Below are positions 18,695-30,675 of a stretch of 35,408 bases of DNA, piece after piece. This DNA comes from Branchiostoma floridae (Eukaryota > Chordata > Leptocardii > Amphioxiformes > Branchiostomatidae): assembly GCF_000003815.2 (NCBI RefSeq), contig NC_049986.1:23568564-23603971 (forward strand), read 5' to 3'. The notes beneath the pieces are model-generated. The model was given only the letters and a program-made list of their open reading frames with translations. It did no database searches and was not told the DNA's origin. The stretch's first letter is position 1. Every line of letters starts with the position of its first letter. The position numbers and the translations under genes were made by a program.

Positions 18695-21067
18695 GGTGTA
18701 CAGATACAAAAGTAGTAAATACACATTAAGACAATAAGCTGATTTCTAAGACTGATATAAAACTATTGTTCCAAAACTAATACATTTTAATGCATCTGGA
18801 AAGTATCTGAGTCTGTATAATGCAAAAGTATTTTCGCATGTGTAGTTATAGCCAAAACAACAGGAAACAAAATCACCCATGATTATAAATGGACCAGCTG
18901 CTTGTTACCTACTGACATCTCGGAAACTCTTTTTTTTCTAGTTGTTAAAATTTCTTATACGAATGCTTCGAACGTAAATTCATTTAATAAGCGTTCGTTT
19001 AGGTTCTATTTAGTCATTTTTCGTTTAGGGTAGCACTGAAGTTTCAAACTGATAACCGATACTCTATCAAATAAACACAGAATATAAACAGAACCCATTT
19101 CGCACCGTGGCGTTACAGGGCAAGTATCGAACAGTTGTCACTGAAAAATTTAGGCGAATTTTCAAATTATTGCCGTCATTTTCGATGCTCAGTTGATCAT
19201 CAGATTGCAAAATAGATGTCTTCTTAACAATTAAATCGTGCAGAAAAAACAACTGAAGCAAACAAACAGTTCATGTATGCAGCTCTCTCAGCTACAACAC
19301 TGGGGATTGTTCTTAGCCTTTTGGACAAGCAGTTTGACCACCCCACCCCACTCCCTTTCCCCTCCACCCATTCCATATCATACACAACAGTGTAATAGGA
19401 GTTATGGTAGATTTTCGTTATTTTCGTCGCTGCTTTACTCTCACTGATATGATTGAAAACTGCGGGGTAAATCATAATAAATCACGGAAATTATCATCTT
19501 TTAATTAAGAAGAATGAAAGGATGAATTTAAAAGACAACAGAAATTTTCATTTTCATCTTGCGCAGATATTGTATCCGTTATGTACTCAAAATTTTCTAC
19601 TGGGGATTCGAGCTTTCAATGTTCTAATGACTTAAATTTAGGTGTATCCCAAAACTAAAAGAGAAACAAGGATAGGGCTTCCATGGGGACATTGTAATTC
19701 TCAAATCCCTATCTATTAAGTTGTTTTTTATCATCCGATTACAAAATGTACGGCAACAAAATAATTTCATTTCAAACACGCAGAAACAACAACCGGAACA
19801 AACAAGCGGAAGATCCCCGTTGTAAGTGACGCAGGTTCCACGTGCGAAGTTATCTAATCTTATGCAATGGGAAGTTTTTAATCCTTCTGGTCAAGGAGTT
19901 TGCCCCTTCGTTGCAAAATACATGTTACCAAACTCAGTCTTATGCAACAACTGGGTATCTCCCTTTCTGATGACACAGGGCCTGCCCGCATAATGATCAT
20001 AGCTAAAACCCAGGCTACTGTTTTGTGTGTGTCCTGCTTCTGATATTTTCTCCTTCTTAACTTCTGATTGAAATCAAGAAAGAAGGATTTCTTGCCAATT
20101 ACCGGATCGTATGATTTTCAGTATTCTTTCATTTAACCGATTGTTATCATACCCCACGTTGTCAACCTTTCCCGTTGCGCAATCGCTTGTAACACGGGTT
20201 TCCTATGTTTCGAGCGTCACAATATATATTTCCCTCCTAGACTTCAACCTACGTAGACGGGGGACATAAATGTTAAGTTTTCCTCTATGAGTACTTCACG
20301 TTAACGTTTGATGACTTCACGAGTACTTCATGTGTCTGCATCTATGGGCATCTTCGGTCCTCTTGTGTTTCGAGTCTCAGAAAGTCTATGTATGGGACCT
20401 TTTCGTTGTTGATAAGCTCACATGGCATTTGATATACTATTAGAATTCAATTTAGATATTCTATGACACACAGCAGATTCCTACGGGCGGCTAGGAAAGT
20501 ATAGCTGAAATATGGTTATGGCATAGATGTTATTTTCAGTTATAGGCATCGTTCGGGATGTTTGTACAGCTATAACAACTAGAGGCGAAATGCCTGCAAA
20601 GTGGAAAAACAGGTCTTTCTCCTGAAAGGATATTTCTGTGATTTTCCTACCTAGTCCTGCTGGTAGAGATTTCCCCATGATTGCAAAGTAGAAATCACCA
20701 ACTTTCATATTATATCATCAGTTTTAATATTACTTGGATTCTTTTAGTTGTCCAGCCGTAAGTGATGCTGCCATATCCAAGCTGCAATATGAAAAAACGT
20801 AGTGGTTTTGGTTCCTTTCTTATTGAGAAATTGCAAATATTGCTTAAATGTAGTTACAGGTTGTCAAAAAGTTTTTGTCAATTAGTAGTCAATCGGTACT
20901 ATTTGAAGTGTTCAGGCTTCGCAAGTGTATCTTTATAAACAACAAACAATCAAGATCTAATCATCGCTCCGTGGGTAAACCAGTGCCATCTTACATAGTC
21001 ATATCTCTGAAACGCCGGGCTTTGTTTCACGACTCACTAAGATTTCCTGTACGCTTTGGTACAGAAG

Positions 21068-21346
21068 NNNNNNNNNNNNNNNNNNNNNNNNNNNNNNNNN
21101 NNNNNNNNNNNNNNNNNNNNNNNNNNNNNNNNNNNNNNNNNNNNNNNNNNNNNNNNNNNNNNNNNNNNNNNNNNNNNNNNNNNNNNNNNNNNNNNNNNNN
21201 NNNNNNNNNNNNNNNNNNNNNNNNNNNNNNNNNNNNNNNNNNNNNNNNNNNNNNNNNNNNNNNNNNNNNNNNNNNNNNNNNNNNNNNNNNNNNNNNNNNN
21301 NNNNNNNNNNNNNNNNNNNNNNNNNNNNNNNNNNNNNNNNNNNNNN
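21068..21346. other. Assembly gap, 279 N, followed by foldback right end
   Basis: The left flank still matches unit A. The right flank (21347-21450) is not unit sequence and ends gtgaggggggtataaa, the same end as the foldback at 27999. The gap therefore probably hides a foldback element with hard-to-assemble arms. Confidence 0.8.
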
Positions 21347-21490
21347 GGAAATGGCTGAGTTCCCCCCTTCCCTTCAGGATCATGCCTCCTCGTAATGTAG
21401 AGCTAGCAGTCTGGTCGTCCGATCGATTTTCGCCTAATGTGAGGGGGGTATAAAGGGCATTGGATTGTGATATAAATACTTAATAGGTAC

Positions 21491-21667
21491 TAGGGTACGA
21501 TGTGGAATTCGAAGGAGGAGCCCAACAGTCTCCTCCCACCGCCTTTACCTCCCCATGTCAGGTACCAATTTTACACCTGGGTAGAGTAAGAACAACCGTG
21601 TAAGGTGCCTTACTCAAGGGCACAGGATTGGTAGGAACTCGGGATTTTAACCCAGGACCCCACTAGT
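21491..21667 (-). mobile_element. SINE remnant 1 in unit B
   Basis: Copy of the remnant at 16286 in unit A, nearly identical. Confidence 0.75.
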
Positions 21668-22082
21668 AATAGACATGTCAATTGTAGCAAGCAGGTTCTA
21701 ATCTCATATATTCAGCTTTTTAGAATGTCCTATTAACCAGATGTTGTTTAAAAGTTAGAAATTTTTGAGGATTTACCTAAATATCCTTAGCACGATGTTA
21801 CACAAGAATATTGAAATTGAAAATGAAAGATTGCTTCTCAGTTGGAAACAGTTTTATTTTACAGTTGTTGTGTAAAAGTCTTACAGAAATATGGTTCATC
21901 CTAGATAATATTTGCAGTGTTTAGGCACAGCAGGGGGATTTACAGAAACAACAACAACAACTACAATTCCCTACATTATAAACAGACCAGGGCCTTAAAT
22001 AATATCGCTGCCATTTCCCCTACCTTATTCTACTGGAAGAGATTTTCACCACTGATTCTCCGTCTACCTACCGTCATAATGA

Positions 22083-23630
22083 TAATGAATGAATGAATAA
22101 CTTTATTGCGCAACAATTGTAACAGTTACAATGTATGGCAATGTGAACAACTATATACTAATACAAATAACTAACAACTAATGTAATATAATATAACAGT
22201 ATAAACAATCTAGTGAGTATCATAAAGCATTATCTCGTTTTTGCAATGAGTTGTAAATAAATTGGCCAACGTAGGCAGATATATGAACAGGACATGATAA
22301 TATCAAATGGAATACCTCTGACCTAGCATGTGGTAGTACAATTTAGGACTTACATACAATACTTTGAAATAACTTTTGACGGTCTTCTTCATAAGTCGGA
22401 CAATCCATTACAAAATGAAATTCATTTTCTATGTCATTATGGCATGTGGGACAAAGTCTCTCATTGGCTGGTATGTTGTAGTGTCGGCCCTTTTCAATTT
22501 GTAAGGCCCCCTTTCCACTTGACGGCGCTCTCACCGCGCTCTCGCTGCGATGGAAAATTGGCCAGAGCGCGGTGAGAGCGCCGCGACGTCGGAAAAAGCT
22601 GCTCTAGTGGAATCTCTCCGGCGACCCCAGCGCGCTCTCATCGCGACAAAAACTCAAATGTCAGCATCTTTTTATGAGCTAGCAAAGATTCGAAAGATTA
22701 CTCAACGAATTTCAGAGATAAAGAACGAATCTTTTGACGTATAGTGTATTTTGGTATCTCTGAAGTCATCCTTTTACGATTTTACGTCTTACATAACATT
22801 CAAAGTATAAAATCAAGGCTGTAAACAAATCCAATTTTGATCACTGTACAGTCACTCAGACTGAAATATACACGTTTCTCTTGCTGTTTTTTCTGAAATC
22901 TGTCATGTAGGTTGTTCACTATAAATATATTGCCACGTTATTGGTGTAAATCATACAACACCGAAACACTTCAATTTAATTGAAAATGGGACTTCAATAA
23001 TCTAAACGTACAGATGGAGAACAATAAAACCTAATGTCATCATGTTGAAATTCAAAAATTAGTAGAGAAATGATAAACCTTTGTTTTTAAACCTTGCTTA
23101 TTTCATCTAAGTTTGTTTAATTGTTCATCACCGATAAATTTGGGACATTTCTCCGGGTTTTCTCTATATGTCAAATAAACTTCTTCACAAACCGCAGTTG
23201 AGAGCGCAGAGAGCGCGCGGTGAGAGCGCCGTCCTAGCTAAATTGGCATCATAAACCACTGTTGAGACCTATTGCGCTCGCCGCGCTCGCTGCGCGCTCT
23301 CTTGGGGCTCTCTCTGCGCTCATTGTTGGATCGCTGTCCACGGCGCTCTCACGGCGACTGTTTTGAGCAGGTTCAAAACAGTCGCGGAGGTGATGGCGAC
23401 CATGGCGACCATGGCGCTCCCACCGCGCTCTCTGCGCGCTCCCATGGCGACCTTGGCGATCCCGTCGCGCTCTCACCGCGCTCTTCCAAATTTGAGGTCG
23501 CAGATAGAGCGCCGCGAGAGCGCCGTCCTAGTGGAAAGGGGGTATAAGGTGTGTGCACTAATCCTTAGTCTCGTTAGGTCATTTCTAAACAATTTGTTTT
23601 GAACAGATGAAAGATATTTTTCGAAACAGA
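22083..23630 (-). mobile_element. CR1/jockey-like LINE 3' fragment inserted in unit B, split by a foldback
   Basis: Absent from units A and C, which read straight through (cataatgataaggtgatgta). On the minus strand the LINE reads V-Q-N-K-L-F-R-N-D-L-T-R-L-R-I (about 23600-23560), is interrupted by the 22502-23547 foldback, and resumes with IEKGRHYNIPANERLCPTC, then HNDIENEFHFVMDCPTYEED. It is the same protein tail, with a CPxC...HF...C zinc-knuckle-like block, as the fragment at 1.0-2.0 kb. Its 3' end is ttgcgcaataaagttattca followed by (ATTC)n near 22083. Target duplications could not be defined. Confidence 0.85.
22502..23547. mobile_element. Large GC-arm foldback element, about 1.05 kb
   Basis: The ends are inverted: ggccccctttccacttgacg at the left, and ctagtggaaagggggtataa at the right. 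Both arms are built from gcgctctc/gagagcgc repeats and contain internal hairpins: a 19-20 bp perfect one (cggcgctctcaccgcgctct, 22523-22582 region) and a 13-bp one (gcgactgttttga ... ttcaaaacagtcgc, about 23354-23386). The middle (about 22690-23190) is AT-rich and includes the family core caacgaatttcagagataaa. Open frames in the arms, rich in Arg, Ala and Ser, are repeat artefacts. It lies inside a LINE ORF remnant. No transposase is encoded. Confidence 0.88.
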
Positions 23631-23721
23631 TGTGATGTACGTTGCAATGTCAGTTATGTTACATTTTTTCATCAGAATGTTCAAACGTTTAAAAATCTCA
23701 GAAATTAAACCAGTTAACAAC

Positions 23722-23922
23722 GGGTGCAAAAAGGGCACCGGTTTTATGTTTTCTGTACTGTATGTTGTCCCTGGGTGTTCAAAGATCGACTGATTGTTAC
23801 CACGTTTTGTCCTGTACCTGTTATTTACATGTATGTTTGATGGGCCCCCTTGGAAATCAACTATGCACTGTTGTAGGGGCTACCCATTCGTTACAAGATG
23901 AAATAAATAAATAAATAGCTAT
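23722..23922 (+). mobile_element. CR1/L2-like LINE 3' end in unit B
   Basis: Copy of the block at 16980; the tail here reads gatgaaataaataaataaat, showing tail-repeat change between units. Confidence 0.6.
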
Positions 23923-23931
23923 CCACTGTGC

Positions 23932-24121
23932 CTAGGGTACGATGTGGAATTCGAAGTGGGAGCCCAACACTCTCCTTCCACCGCCTTTACCTCCCCACGT
24001 CAGGTACCAATTTTACACCTGGGTAGAGTAAGAAAAGTCTTGTAAATTGCACATGATCGGTAGCATCTTAGGATTTGAACCCAGGACCCGAAGTCCAGCA
24101 ATTACGCCTCGCGACCCGACT
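23932..24121 (-). mobile_element. SINE remnant 2 in unit B
   Basis: Copy of the remnant at 17190, with the GGGTTCAAATCC B box kept. Confidence 0.8.
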
Positions 24122-24670
24122 TGTGATGGAGATGTAAATTGTAGCAAAAAGGTTCTAATCTCATACATATTTAGGTCTCTAGACTGTCCCATGGTGCTGT
24201 TTAAAGGTGCTCATATGGAAATTTTGGAGGGTCTTCTTACTCTTAACATAAGTTTGCACAAGAAGATTGATATTGGAATTAAAAGAATGCTTCGCAGTTG
24301 AACAAATCTTGTGCAAAAGTATTGCTGAAATTTGGTATATTTTAGATACTTTGTCCAGTCATAGGCACTGTTTAGGCTGGGCAGCTGTTGTTACAGCTAC
24401 AACAACAACTACAATTTCCTACATTAAGGACAAACCAGGGCCCAAAATGGTACAGCTGCCATTTCTCCTTCCTTTTTGTTGTTTAAAAGTGTTCATTTGG
24501 AAATTTTGGAGGATCTACTTGAATCTTTAACTGATGCACAAGAATATTGAGATTGAACCGTAAAGATTGTTTCGCAGTTGGGAACAGTTTATCTTACAGA
24601 TATGGTGTAAAAGTATTGCCGAAATATGGTATATTGTAGATATCTAGATACTATTTGGTCATGGCAGGTG

Positions 24671-24780
24671 TAGCCTGACTAAAATCGCGCTCCTAGCGGC
24701 CGGCCCTACAATATTGCCGCAGCCCTAGTGGGAGGGGGTCATTAACCCCAGTCAGCGAGAGATTGTGTCAAGACAGGCTA
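24671..24780. mobile_element. 110-bp MITE in unit B
   Basis: Same element and same flanking duplication (atggcaggtg / atggcagttg) as at 17960. Confidence 0.88.
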
Positions 24781-25376
24781 ATGGCAGTTGTAGTTACAGA
24801 TAAAACAACCACCACAATTCGGACAAACCGAGGTCTTAAATGGTATAGCTGCCATTTCCCCTACCTTACACCACTGGTAAAGATTTTCAACACTGATTCA
24901 ACTTTTATTTATCGTCATAATGATGATGTAATTTACGTTGCCATGTAAACTATGTTGGCATTTATCCTGAGATTTTTAAAACACGTGAAAATTAAAAAAA
25001 AAAAACAACTAAATAAACCTGTTGGTCTAACAACACACACAAATGGCAAAAGGGTAGTTGTAACGAGTTCATACCGTTATTGAAGTCTTTTGGACACCAT
25101 TGATTTTCTCACAGTGTTCTACTCCAATTTACCCCGTTAACGAATAATGGGCGTTATACTCACCTTAATTATAAAATAACACCCGAGACAAATATGTGCC
25201 ATGTACATGCACAAACATGTCTGGGTTAAAAGTCTACAAGTTCTTTTCGTTTCATTTTTATACCGTCGGAAATATCACCATGATACCAAATCTGCAAGTA
25301 ACGTCCTGATTTTAGCAGTATCTTGACGCTCTTTGTTGTCAGCATGGAAGCAGGATTGCAATGATTTTTTCCTCAT

Positions 25377-25408
25377 AGTCCTTTATTGCCCTATCGGGCT
25401 AAGTACAG
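25377..25408 (-). repeat. Hairpin, probable LINE 3' end remnant (unit B)
   Basis: Copy of the hairpin at 18663; the loop differs (gccctatcgggc). Confidence 0.45.
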
Positions 25409-27735
25409 GTGTACAGATACAAAAGTAGTAAATACACATTAAGACATTAAGCTGATTTCTAAGACTGATATAAAACTATTGTTCCAAAACTAATACATTT
25501 TAATGCATCTGGAAAGTATCTGAGTCTGTATAATGCAAAAGTATTTTCGCATGTGTAGTTATAGCCAAAACAACAGGAAACAAAGTCACCCATGATTATA
25601 AATGGATCAGCTGCTTGTTACCTACTGACATCTCGGAAACTCTTTTATTTTCTAGTTGTTAAAATTTCTTATACGAATGCTTCGAACGTAAATTCATTTA
25701 ATAAGCGTTCGTTTAGCTTGTATTTAGTCATTTTTGGTTTAGGGTAGCGCTTGAGTTTCAAACTGATAACCAATACTCTATCAAATAAACACAGAATATA
25801 GACAGAACCCATTTCGCACCGTGGCGTTACAGAGCAATTATCGAACAGTTGTCACTGAAAAATTTAGGCGAATTTTCAAATTATTGCCGTCATTTTCGAT
25901 GCTTTTGATCATCAGATTGCAAAAAAAAAGACGTCTTCTTACTGCATAAATTCAATCGTGCGTAAAAACAACAACAACCGGAACAAAAAAAGAACGCTCC
26001 GTGTATGCAGCTCTCTCAGCTACAACCCTGGGGATTATTCAGCCATTTGTTTAAGTAGTTTGCCCACCCCACTCCCTTCCTCCTCCCTCCATGCCATATC
26101 ATACACAACAGTGTATGTTGTAGATGGTATGGTAGGTTTTTGTACTTTTCGTAGATGCTATAGTCTTACTTGTATGATGGGAAACTGCGAGGTGAATCAT
26201 ATAAATCACGGAAATTATCATCTTTTAATTAAAAAGAATAAAGATAATTCTAAAAGACAACAGAAAATTTTAATTCAGTCGTAGATATTATATCCGTTAT
26301 GTACTCAAAATTTTCTACTGGTCGAACTGTCAATGCTCTAATTACTTTGATTTGGGCAAGCACCCGGGCATGATAAGTATACAAAAATTAGAATAAAACA
26401 AGAAAAGGGCTTTTATGTGGATATTGTAATTCTCTCATCTTTATATTTCAAGTTTTTTTTAATCATCCGATTACAAAATGTATAGCACCATGGTTACAAA
26501 ATAATTTCATTTCATAAACGCAGAAATAACAACCCGAACAAACAAGCGGAAGATCCCCGTTGTAAATGACACAGGTTCCACGTGCGAAGTTATCTAATCT
26601 TATGCCATGGGAAGTTTTTAATCCTTCTGGTCAAGGAGTTTGCCCCTTCGTTGCAAAATACATGTTACCAAACTCAGTCTTATGCAACAACTGGGTATCT
26701 CCCTTTCTGATGACACAGGGCCTGCCCGCATAATCATCCTAGCTAAAACCCAGGCTACTGTTTTGTGTGTGTCCTGCTTCTGATATTTTCTCCTTCTTAA
26801 CTTCTGATTGAAATCAAGAAAGTAGGATTTCTTGCCAATTACCGGATCGTATGATTTTCAGTATTCTTTCATTTAACCGATTGTTATCGTAGCCCACGTT
26901 GTCAACCTTTCCCGTTGCGCAATCGCTTGTAACACGGGTTTCCTATGTTTCGAGCGTCACAATATATATTTCCCTCCTAGAGTTCAATCTACGGAGACGG
27001 GGCACATAAATGTTTAGTTTTCCTCTATAAATACTTCACGTTTAACGTTTGATGGCTCCATGAGTACTTCATGTGTCTGCATCTATGGGCACTCTTCGGT
27101 CCTCTTGTGTTTCGAGTCTCAGAAAGTCTATGTATGGGACCTTTTCGTTGTTGATAAGCTCACATGGCATTTGATATACTATTAGAATTCAATTGAGATA
27201 GGCTATGACACACAGCAGATTCCTACGGGCGGCTAGGAAAGTATAGCTGAAATATGGTTATGGCATAGATGTTATTTTCAGTTATAGGCATCGTTCGGGC
27301 TGTTTGTACAGCTATAACAACTAGAGGCGAAATGCCTGCAAAGTGGAAAAACAGGCCTTTCTCCTGGAAGGATATTTCTGTGATTTTCCTACCTAGTCCT
27401 GCTGGTAGAGATTTCCCCAATGATTGCAAAGTAGAAATCACCAACTTTCATATTATATCATCAGTTTTAATATTACTTGGATTCTTTTAGTTGTCCAGCC
27501 GTAAGTGATGCTGCCATGTCAAAGCTGCAATATGAAAAAACGTAGTGGTTTTGGTTCCTTTCTTATTGAGAAATTGCAAATATTGCTTAAATGTAGTTAC
27601 AGGTTGTCAAAAAGTTTTTGTCAATTAGTAGTCAATCAATACTATATGAAGTGTTCGGGCTTCGCAGGTGTATCTTTATAAACAAGAAACAATCAAGATC
27701 TAATCATCGCTCCGTGGGTAAACCAGCGCCATCTT

Positions 27736-27999
27736 AAGGCCCCCTCTCACTTGACGTGCGGAACGCTTGCGGCATTGCTGCGTTCGGAAGATGCTCAACG
27801 AATTTGCGAGATACGGAACGAATTTTTTTACTTGTTCTGAGTNNNNNNNNNNNNNNNNNNNNNNNNNNNNNNNNNNNNNNNNNNNNNNNNNNNNNNNNNN
27901 NNNNNNNNNNNNNNNNNNNNNNNNNNNNNNNNNNNNNNNNNNNNNNNNNNNNNNNNNNNNNNNNNNNNNNNNNNNNTGCATGTGAGGGGGGCATAAAGG
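27736..27999. mobile_element. Foldback MITE copy in unit C, with gap 27843-27976
   Basis: The left end aaggccccctctcacttgac is followed by the arm gcttgcggcattgctgcgtt and the start of the core (gaatttgcgagatacggaac). 134 N hide the rest, and the right end is tgcatgtgaggggggcataa. It starts at exactly the same unit position (after gccatctt) as the copy in unit D. Confidence 0.85.
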
Positions 28000-28031
28000 G
28001 CATTGGATTGTGATATAAATACTTAATAGGT

Positions 28032-28209
28032 ACTAGGGTACGATGTGGAATTCGAAGGGGGAGCCCAACAGTCTCCTCCCACCGCCTTTACCTCCCCATG
28101 TCAGGTACCAATTTTACACCTGGGTAGAGTAAGAACAACCGTGTAAGGTGCCTTACTCAAGGGCACAGGATTGGTAGGAACTCAGGATTTTAACCCAGGA
28201 CCCCACTAG
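28032..28209 (-). mobile_element. SINE remnant 1 in unit C
   Basis: Copy of the remnant at 16286. Confidence 0.75.
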
Positions 28210-28684
28210 TAATAGACATGTCAATTGTAGCAAGCAGGTTCTAATCTCATATATTCAGCTTTTTAGAATGTCCTATTAACCAGATGTTGTTTAAAAGTGT
28301 CTGTTAGAAATTTTTGAGGATTTACCTAAATATCCTTAGCACGATGTTACACAAGAATATTGAAATTGAAAATGAAAGATTGCTTCTCAGTTGGAAAGAG
28401 TTTTATTTTACAGTTGTTGTGTAAAAGTCTTACAGAAATATGGTTCATCCTAGATAATATTTGCAGTGTTTAGGCACAGCAGGGGGAGTTACAGAAACAA
28501 CAACAACTACAATTCGCTGCCATTTCCCCTACCTTATTGTACTGGAAGAGATTTTCACCACTGATTCTCCGTCTACCTACCGTCATAATGATAAGGTGAT
28601 GTACGTTGCAATGTCAGTTATGTTACATTTTTTCATCAGAATGTTCAAACGTTTAAAAATCTCAGAAATTAAACCAGTTAACAA

Positions 28685-28884
28685 CGGGTGCAAAAAGGGC
28701 ACCGGTTTTATGTTTTCTGTACTGTATGTTGTCCCTGGGTGTTCAAAGATCGACTGATTGTTACCACGTTTTGTCCTGTACCTGTTATTTACATGTATGT
28801 TTGATGGGCCCCCTTGGAAATCAACTATGCACTGTTGTATGGGCTACCCATTCGTTACAAGATGAAATAAATAAATAAATAGCT
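28685..28884 (+). mobile_element. CR1/L2-like LINE 3' end in unit C
   Basis: Copy of the block at 16980, sharing the gatgaaataaataaataaat tail with unit B. Confidence 0.6.
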
Positions 28885-28894
28885 ATCCACTGTG

Positions 28895-29098
28895 CCTAGG
28901 GTACGATGTGGAATTCGAAGTGGGAGCCCAACACTCTCCTCCCACCGCCTTTACCGTCCCATGTCAGGTACCCATTTCACACCAGGGTAGAGTAAGAAAA
29001 GTCTTGTAAAGTGCCTTACTCAATTGCACATGATCGGTAGCATCTTAGGATTTGAACCCAGGACCCGAAGTCCAGCAATTACGCCTCGCGACCAGACT
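28895..29098 (-). mobile_element. SINE remnant 2 in unit C
   Basis: Copy of the remnant at 17190. Confidence 0.8.
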
Positions 29099-29664
29099 TC
29101 TCATAGACATGTAAATTGTAGAAAGGTAAAGGTTCTAATCTCATACATATTTAGGTCTCTAGACCGTCCCATTGACCCGGTGCTGTTTAAAGGTGCTCAT
29201 CTGGAAATTTTGGAGGGTCTTCTTACTCTTAACATAAGTTTGCACAAGAACATTCATATTGGAATTAAAAGAATGCTTCGCAGTTGAACAAATCTTGTGC
29301 AAAAGTATTGCTGAAATTTGGTATATTTTAGATACTTTGTCCAGTCATAGGCACTGTTTAGGCTGAGCAGCTGTTGTTACAGCTACAACAACAACTACAA
29401 TTTCCTACATTAAGGACAAACCAGGGCCCAAATGGTACAGCTGCCATTTCTCCTTCCTTTTCGTTGTTTAAAAGTGTTCATTTAAAAAAATTTGGAGGAT
29501 CTACTTGATCTTTAACTGATGCACAAGAATATTGAGATTGAACCGTAAAGATTGTTTCGCAGTTGGGAACAGTTTATCTTACAGATATGGTGTAAAAGTA
29601 TTGCCGAAATATGGTATATTGTAGATATCTAGATACTATTTGCACTGCTTGGTCATGGCAGGTG

Positions 29665-29774
29665 TAGCCTGACTAAAATCGCGCTCCTAGCGGCCGGCCC
29701 TACAATATTGCCGCAGCCCTAGTGGGAGGGGGTCATTAACCCCAGTCAGCGAGAGATTGTGTCAAGACAGGCTA
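29665..29774. mobile_element. 110-bp MITE in unit C
   Basis: Same element and flanking duplication as at 17960. Confidence 0.88.
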
Positions 29775-30362
29775 ATGGCAGTTGTAGTTACAGATAAAAC
29801 AACCACCACAATTCGGACAAACCGAGGTCTTAAATGGTATAGCTGCCATTTCCCCTACCTTACACCACTGGTAAAGATTTTCAACACTAATTCAACTTTT
29901 ATTTATCGTCATAATGATGATGTAATTTACGTTGCCATGTAAACTATGTTGGCATTTATCCTGAGATTTTTAAAACACGTGAAAATTAAAAAAAAAAAAA
30001 ACTAAATAAACCTGTCGGTCTAACAACACACACAAATGGCAAAAGGGTAGTTGTAACAAGTCCATACCGTTATTGAAGTCTTTTGGACACCATTGATTTT
30101 CTCACAGTGTTCTACTCCAATTTACCCCGTTAACGAATAATGGGCGTTATACTCACCTTAAAATAACACCCGAGACAAATATGTGCCATGTACATGCACA
30201 AACATGTCTGGGTTAAAAGTCTACAAGTTCTTTTCGTTTCATTTTTATACCGTCGGAAATATCACCATGATACCAAATCTGCAAGTAACGTCCTGATTTT
30301 AGTAGTATCTTGACGCTCTTTGTTGTCGGCATGGAAGCAGGATTGCAATGATTTTTTCCTCA

Positions 30363-30394
30363 TAGTACTTTTATGCCCTATCGGGCTAAGTACA
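30363..30394 (-). repeat. Hairpin, probable LINE 3' end remnant (unit C)
   Basis: Copy of the hairpin at 18663, with loop gccctatcgggc. Confidence 0.45.
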
Positions 30395-30675
30395 GGTGTA
30401 CAGATACAAAAGTAGTAAATACACATTAAGACATTAAGCTGATTTCTAAGACTGATATAAAACTATTGTTCCAAAACTAATACATTTTAATGCATCTGGA
30501 AAGTATCTGAGTATGTATAATGCAAAAGTATTTTCGCATGTGTAGTTATAGCCAAAACAACAGGAAACAAAATCACCCATGATTATAAATGGACCAGCTG
30601 CTTGTTACCTACTGACATCTCGGAAACTCTTTTATTGTCTAGTTGTTAAAATTTCTTATACGAATGCTTCGAACG

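Larger units (their letters stand above)
13961..18970 (+). repeat. Tandem unit A, about 5.0 kb
   Basis: First full copy. The landmark agcgttcg is at 13984 and recurs at 18990, giving a 5006-bp period. In order it holds: the C-rich tract (14357-14385); the gatgacacagggcctgcccg segment (about 15005); the tttcgagcgtcacaatata segment (about 15244); the segment with the conserved 73-84 codon minus-strand frame (15464-15718); SINE remnant 1; a duplicated body; a CR1-like 3' end; SINE remnant 2; a second and third body copy with the 110-bp MITE; and a minus-strand hairpin end (18663-18694). Unlike B, C and D, this copy has no foldback element, so it shows the uninterrupted sequence across 16006-16260. 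No host gene was recognised. Confidence 0.92.
18971..25690 (+). repeat. Tandem unit B, about 5.0-5.2 kb plus a 1.54-kb insertion
   Basis: Second full copy, from the landmark at 18990 to that at 25704 (6714 bp). The extra length comes from a nested LINE plus foldback insertion (about 22086-23629) and from a gap with foldback-like sequence (21068-21450). Its first 550 bp share a variant (acagttcatgtatgcagctc; ttggacaagcagtttgacca) with unit D, not with A or C. Near 20690 a 1-bp loss disrupts the small minus-strand frame conserved in other units, which argues that frame is not a gene. Confidence 0.92.
25691..30675 (+). repeat. Tandem unit C, about 4.99 kb
   Basis: Third full copy (landmarks 25704 and 30691, 4987 bp). 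Its first roughly 210 bp match the B/D variant, then from about 25905-25925 it matches the A/A' variant (agaacgctccgtgtatgcag). Between 27736 and 27999 a foldback element with a gap takes the place of about 240 bp present in unit A. The rest follows unit A: two SINE remnants, the CR1-like end, the 110-bp MITE and the hairpin end. Confidence 0.92.

Noticed and set aside
23249-23558. Arg/Ala/Ser-rich frames on both strands
   Set aside because: Artefacts of gcgctctc repeats in the foldback arms; frames open on both strands at once are typical of such GC-rich repeats.
17318-29287. Frames containing GFEPRTRSPAITPRD
   Set aside because: This is the translated tRNA-like B-box region of a SINE, a well-known false protein.
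18052-29942. Frame starting MCQDRLMAVVVT in units A, B and C
   Set aside because: It starts inside the 110-bp MITE and crosses its target duplication; it is low-complexity (Thr-rich) and simply copied with the unit.
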